NCBI RefSeq assembly: GCF_900090245.1
Contig: NZ_FMDN01000008.1
Location: forward strand, 65,988-129,987
Reading direction: 5' to 3'
Source of the DNA: Micromonospora halophytica
GTDB taxonomy: Bacteria; Actinomycetota; Actinomycetes; Mycobacteriales; Micromonosporaceae
DNA length: 64,000 nucleotides
Shown here: in pieces, positions 62,854-64,000 of the stretch
Position numbering within the stretch: the first letter of the stretch is position 1
Layout: each line of letters begins with the position of its first letter
The notes under the pieces: generated by a model
Databases searched by the model: none
What the model was told of the DNA's origin: nothing
The model's input: only the letters and a program-made list of their open reading frames with translations
Program-made: the position numbers and the translations under genes

Positions 62854-63635
62854 GACACCTTCCTCTGATCCGGTCTGAGCATGACGAGGGCGAGGAGAGC
62901 GAAGGCGGTGGCGAAGGCGGCCAGGACGGCCAGTTCGGCCGCGACGTCACCGAGGCCGGCCCCACCGGAGATGACCTCCTGGAGCCCACTGACCGCCCAG
63001 TACGACGGGGTGGCCGGGGCGAACGGGGCGGCCCACGAGGGCAGCAGTTCCCGTGGCACGAGCGCCCCGCCCAGGCCGGCCATCACCAGCGCCAGAACGT
63101 TCGCGGCCGAGGTCATCTGCACCACGGTCCGGCAGGCGGCGAAGCCGAGCAAGCCGAGCGCGACCAGGCACACGGCGAAGACGCCGACGACCAGGGCCAG
63201 GGCGACGAGCGACCCGCGAATCCGCAGGCCGAAGAGGACCCGGCCGGCGGCGAGCAGGATGGTGAACTGGGCGACCAGGAGGCCGAGCGGGACGGCAGCC
63301 TTACTGAGCACCAGCACCGGAACACCGACCGCCGTGGCCCGTAGCCGGTTCCAGGTGTTCCAGCCATGGTCTCGGAAGAAGACCATGCCGACGTGCGCGA
63401 CGAGAAACATCGAGAACATCACCGACAGGCCGGGTACGGCCTGCTCCGCCCCGGTGAGCGGGCCCGGGCCCGGCACCGATCCGGCGAGCGTCATCGCGTC
63501 CCGGTAGGTGGGCAGTAGGAACGCCATCAACACCAGGGGCATCACGGTGAGGATGAGCTGCGGCACGAGGTCGCGGCGCTGGAGCCGCCATTCGTGGGCG
63601 ACGAGCACGCCGGCGGTGACGAGGTCACGACGCAT
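62844..63635 (-). CDS. ABC-2 type transporter permease
   Basis: The 263-residue protein has six helices after a short cytoplasmic N-terminus (MRRDLVTAGVLVAHEWRLQRRD). It has the ABC-2 features FLVAHVGMVFFRDHGWNTWNRLRAT and LGGALVPRELLPSWAAPFAPATPSYW. It pairs with the ATPase whose gene overlaps its start. Export of the cluster product is the likely role. Confidence 0.87.
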   Translation of the reverse strand: MRRDLVTAGVLVAHEWRLQRRDLVPQLILTVMPLVLMAFLLPTYRDAMTLAGSVPGPGPLTGAEQAVPGLSVMFSMFLVAHVGMVFFRDHGWNTWNRLRATAVGVPVLVLSKAAVPLGLLVAQFTILLAAGRVLFGLRIRGSLVALALVVGVFAVCLVALGLLGFAACRTVVQMTSAANVLALVMAGLGGALVPRELLPSWAAPFAPATPSYWAVSGLQEVISGGAGLGDVAAELAVLAAFATAFALLALVMLRPDQRKVSWS

Positions 63636-64000
63636 CGGCGACCGCCTCCGCAGGACTGGACGGACGCCCGTCTGCCGGTCCTGCGCTCGCCACGACATGG
63701 TCGAAGACCTCGTCGAGGGTGGACCGCCGGACCTCGACACCGGCGAGGCGGCCGAGGTCGGCGCCGAGCCCCTGGAGGACGGCGGGAAGGTCGTCCGGCC
63801 CGATGACCTGCCGGGAGACCGTACGGGTTTCGCCGTCGTCGCCGAGCAACCGAAGATCGACGACCGTGCTGCCGTGCCGGTCGATCAACTCGGCCACCGC
63901 TCCCCGGGTCGCGACCCTCCCCCGCGCGAGCAGGACGATGTCGGCGTCGAGCGCCTCGACCTCGGGCAGGTAGTGCGTGGAGTAGCAGATGGCGGTGCCG
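63625..64000 (-). CDS. ABC transporter ATP-binding protein, C-terminal part
   Basis: The visible 125 codons are the end of an ATPase that begins beyond the right edge. The switch histidine region STHYLPEVEALDADIVLLARGRV and the usual C-terminal regulatory domain are present; Walker motifs lie outside. It overlaps the permease start by 11 nt. Confidence 0.87.
   Translation of the reverse strand, partial: GTAICYSTHYLPEVEALDADIVLLARGRVATRGAVAELIDRHGSTVVDLRLLGDDGETRTVSRQVIGPDDLPAVLQGLGADLGRLAGVEVRRSTLDEVFDHVVASAGPADGRPSSPAEAVADAS

Overview
The window is very GC-rich and reads like an actinomycete chromosome, most likely Micromonosporaceae (Micromonospora or a close relative). The signs are frequent GTG starts, 4-nt ATGA/GTGA stop-start overlaps, several promoters that look leaderless (a TAnnnT box 6-8 nt before the start codon), a Ser/Thr kinase with an extracytoplasmic sensor, a histone H1-like Lys/Ala/Pro protein and a LexA box of the CGAAC-N4-GTTCG type. 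The genus is an inference. I saw no rRNA, tRNA, transposase, integrase or CRISPR array. The long readings antisense to many genes are GC-rich shadows and are left out.

Layout. 0-6 kb: a 3' gene end, a YchJ-type protein, an MFS transporter, and a minus-strand signalling block: a Ser/Thr kinase, a membrane protein with an array of TVHL repeats, and an MscS-type membrane protein with an ATQVVP repeat tail. 6-9 kb: divergent marR and prolyl aminopeptidase around a palindromic operator, then a Tat-exported amidase. 9-12.4 kb: a probable antibiotic-resistance unit, with a TetR regulator divergent from an ABC-F ATPase that is followed by a virginiamycin B lyase-like propeller. 12.4-18.4 kb: metabolic and repair genes, including a LexA-controlled dinB. 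18.5-24.5 kb: a compact six-gene operon matching the uncharacterised STM4011-STM4015 gene set (two leucine-rich-repeat paralogues, an ATP-grasp protein, an alkaline-phosphatase-superfamily hydrolase and two radical SAM enzymes). 24.5-30.1 kb: secreted and accessory proteins, including a glycerophosphodiesterase frameshifted at a G5 run.

30.1-50.9 kb is a sulfide and nitrogen-oxide island. It holds a sulfide:quinone oxidoreductase plus DUF302 protein behind a CstR/CsoR-like operator; a nirK operon (regulator, two polytopic proteins, copper nitrite reductase, YwiC-like protein); hemerythrin-type proteins; cysE-cysK; a radical SAM/SPASM protein divergent from narGHJI; and narK. Together these would reduce nitrate to nitrite to NO, oxidise sulfide, and feed sulfide into cysteine. 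No recognisable NO reductase is present.

50.9-55.8 kb: an SDR and a divergent TetR with two inverted-repeat operators, a RibD-C/DHFR-like protein, a propeller lipoprotein and a YdeI protein. 55.9-64 kb: ten overlapping minus-strand genes that form the downstream part of a small biosynthetic cluster (fatty-acyl reductase-like SDR, ketosynthase, ACP, acyl-CoA dehydrogenase, class III aminotransferase, SRPBCC protein, a protein of unknown function, nucleotidyltransferase and an ABC exporter). The set would suit synthesis and export of an unsaturated alkyl amine or similar lipid. The cluster runs off the right edge inside the ABC ATPase gene.
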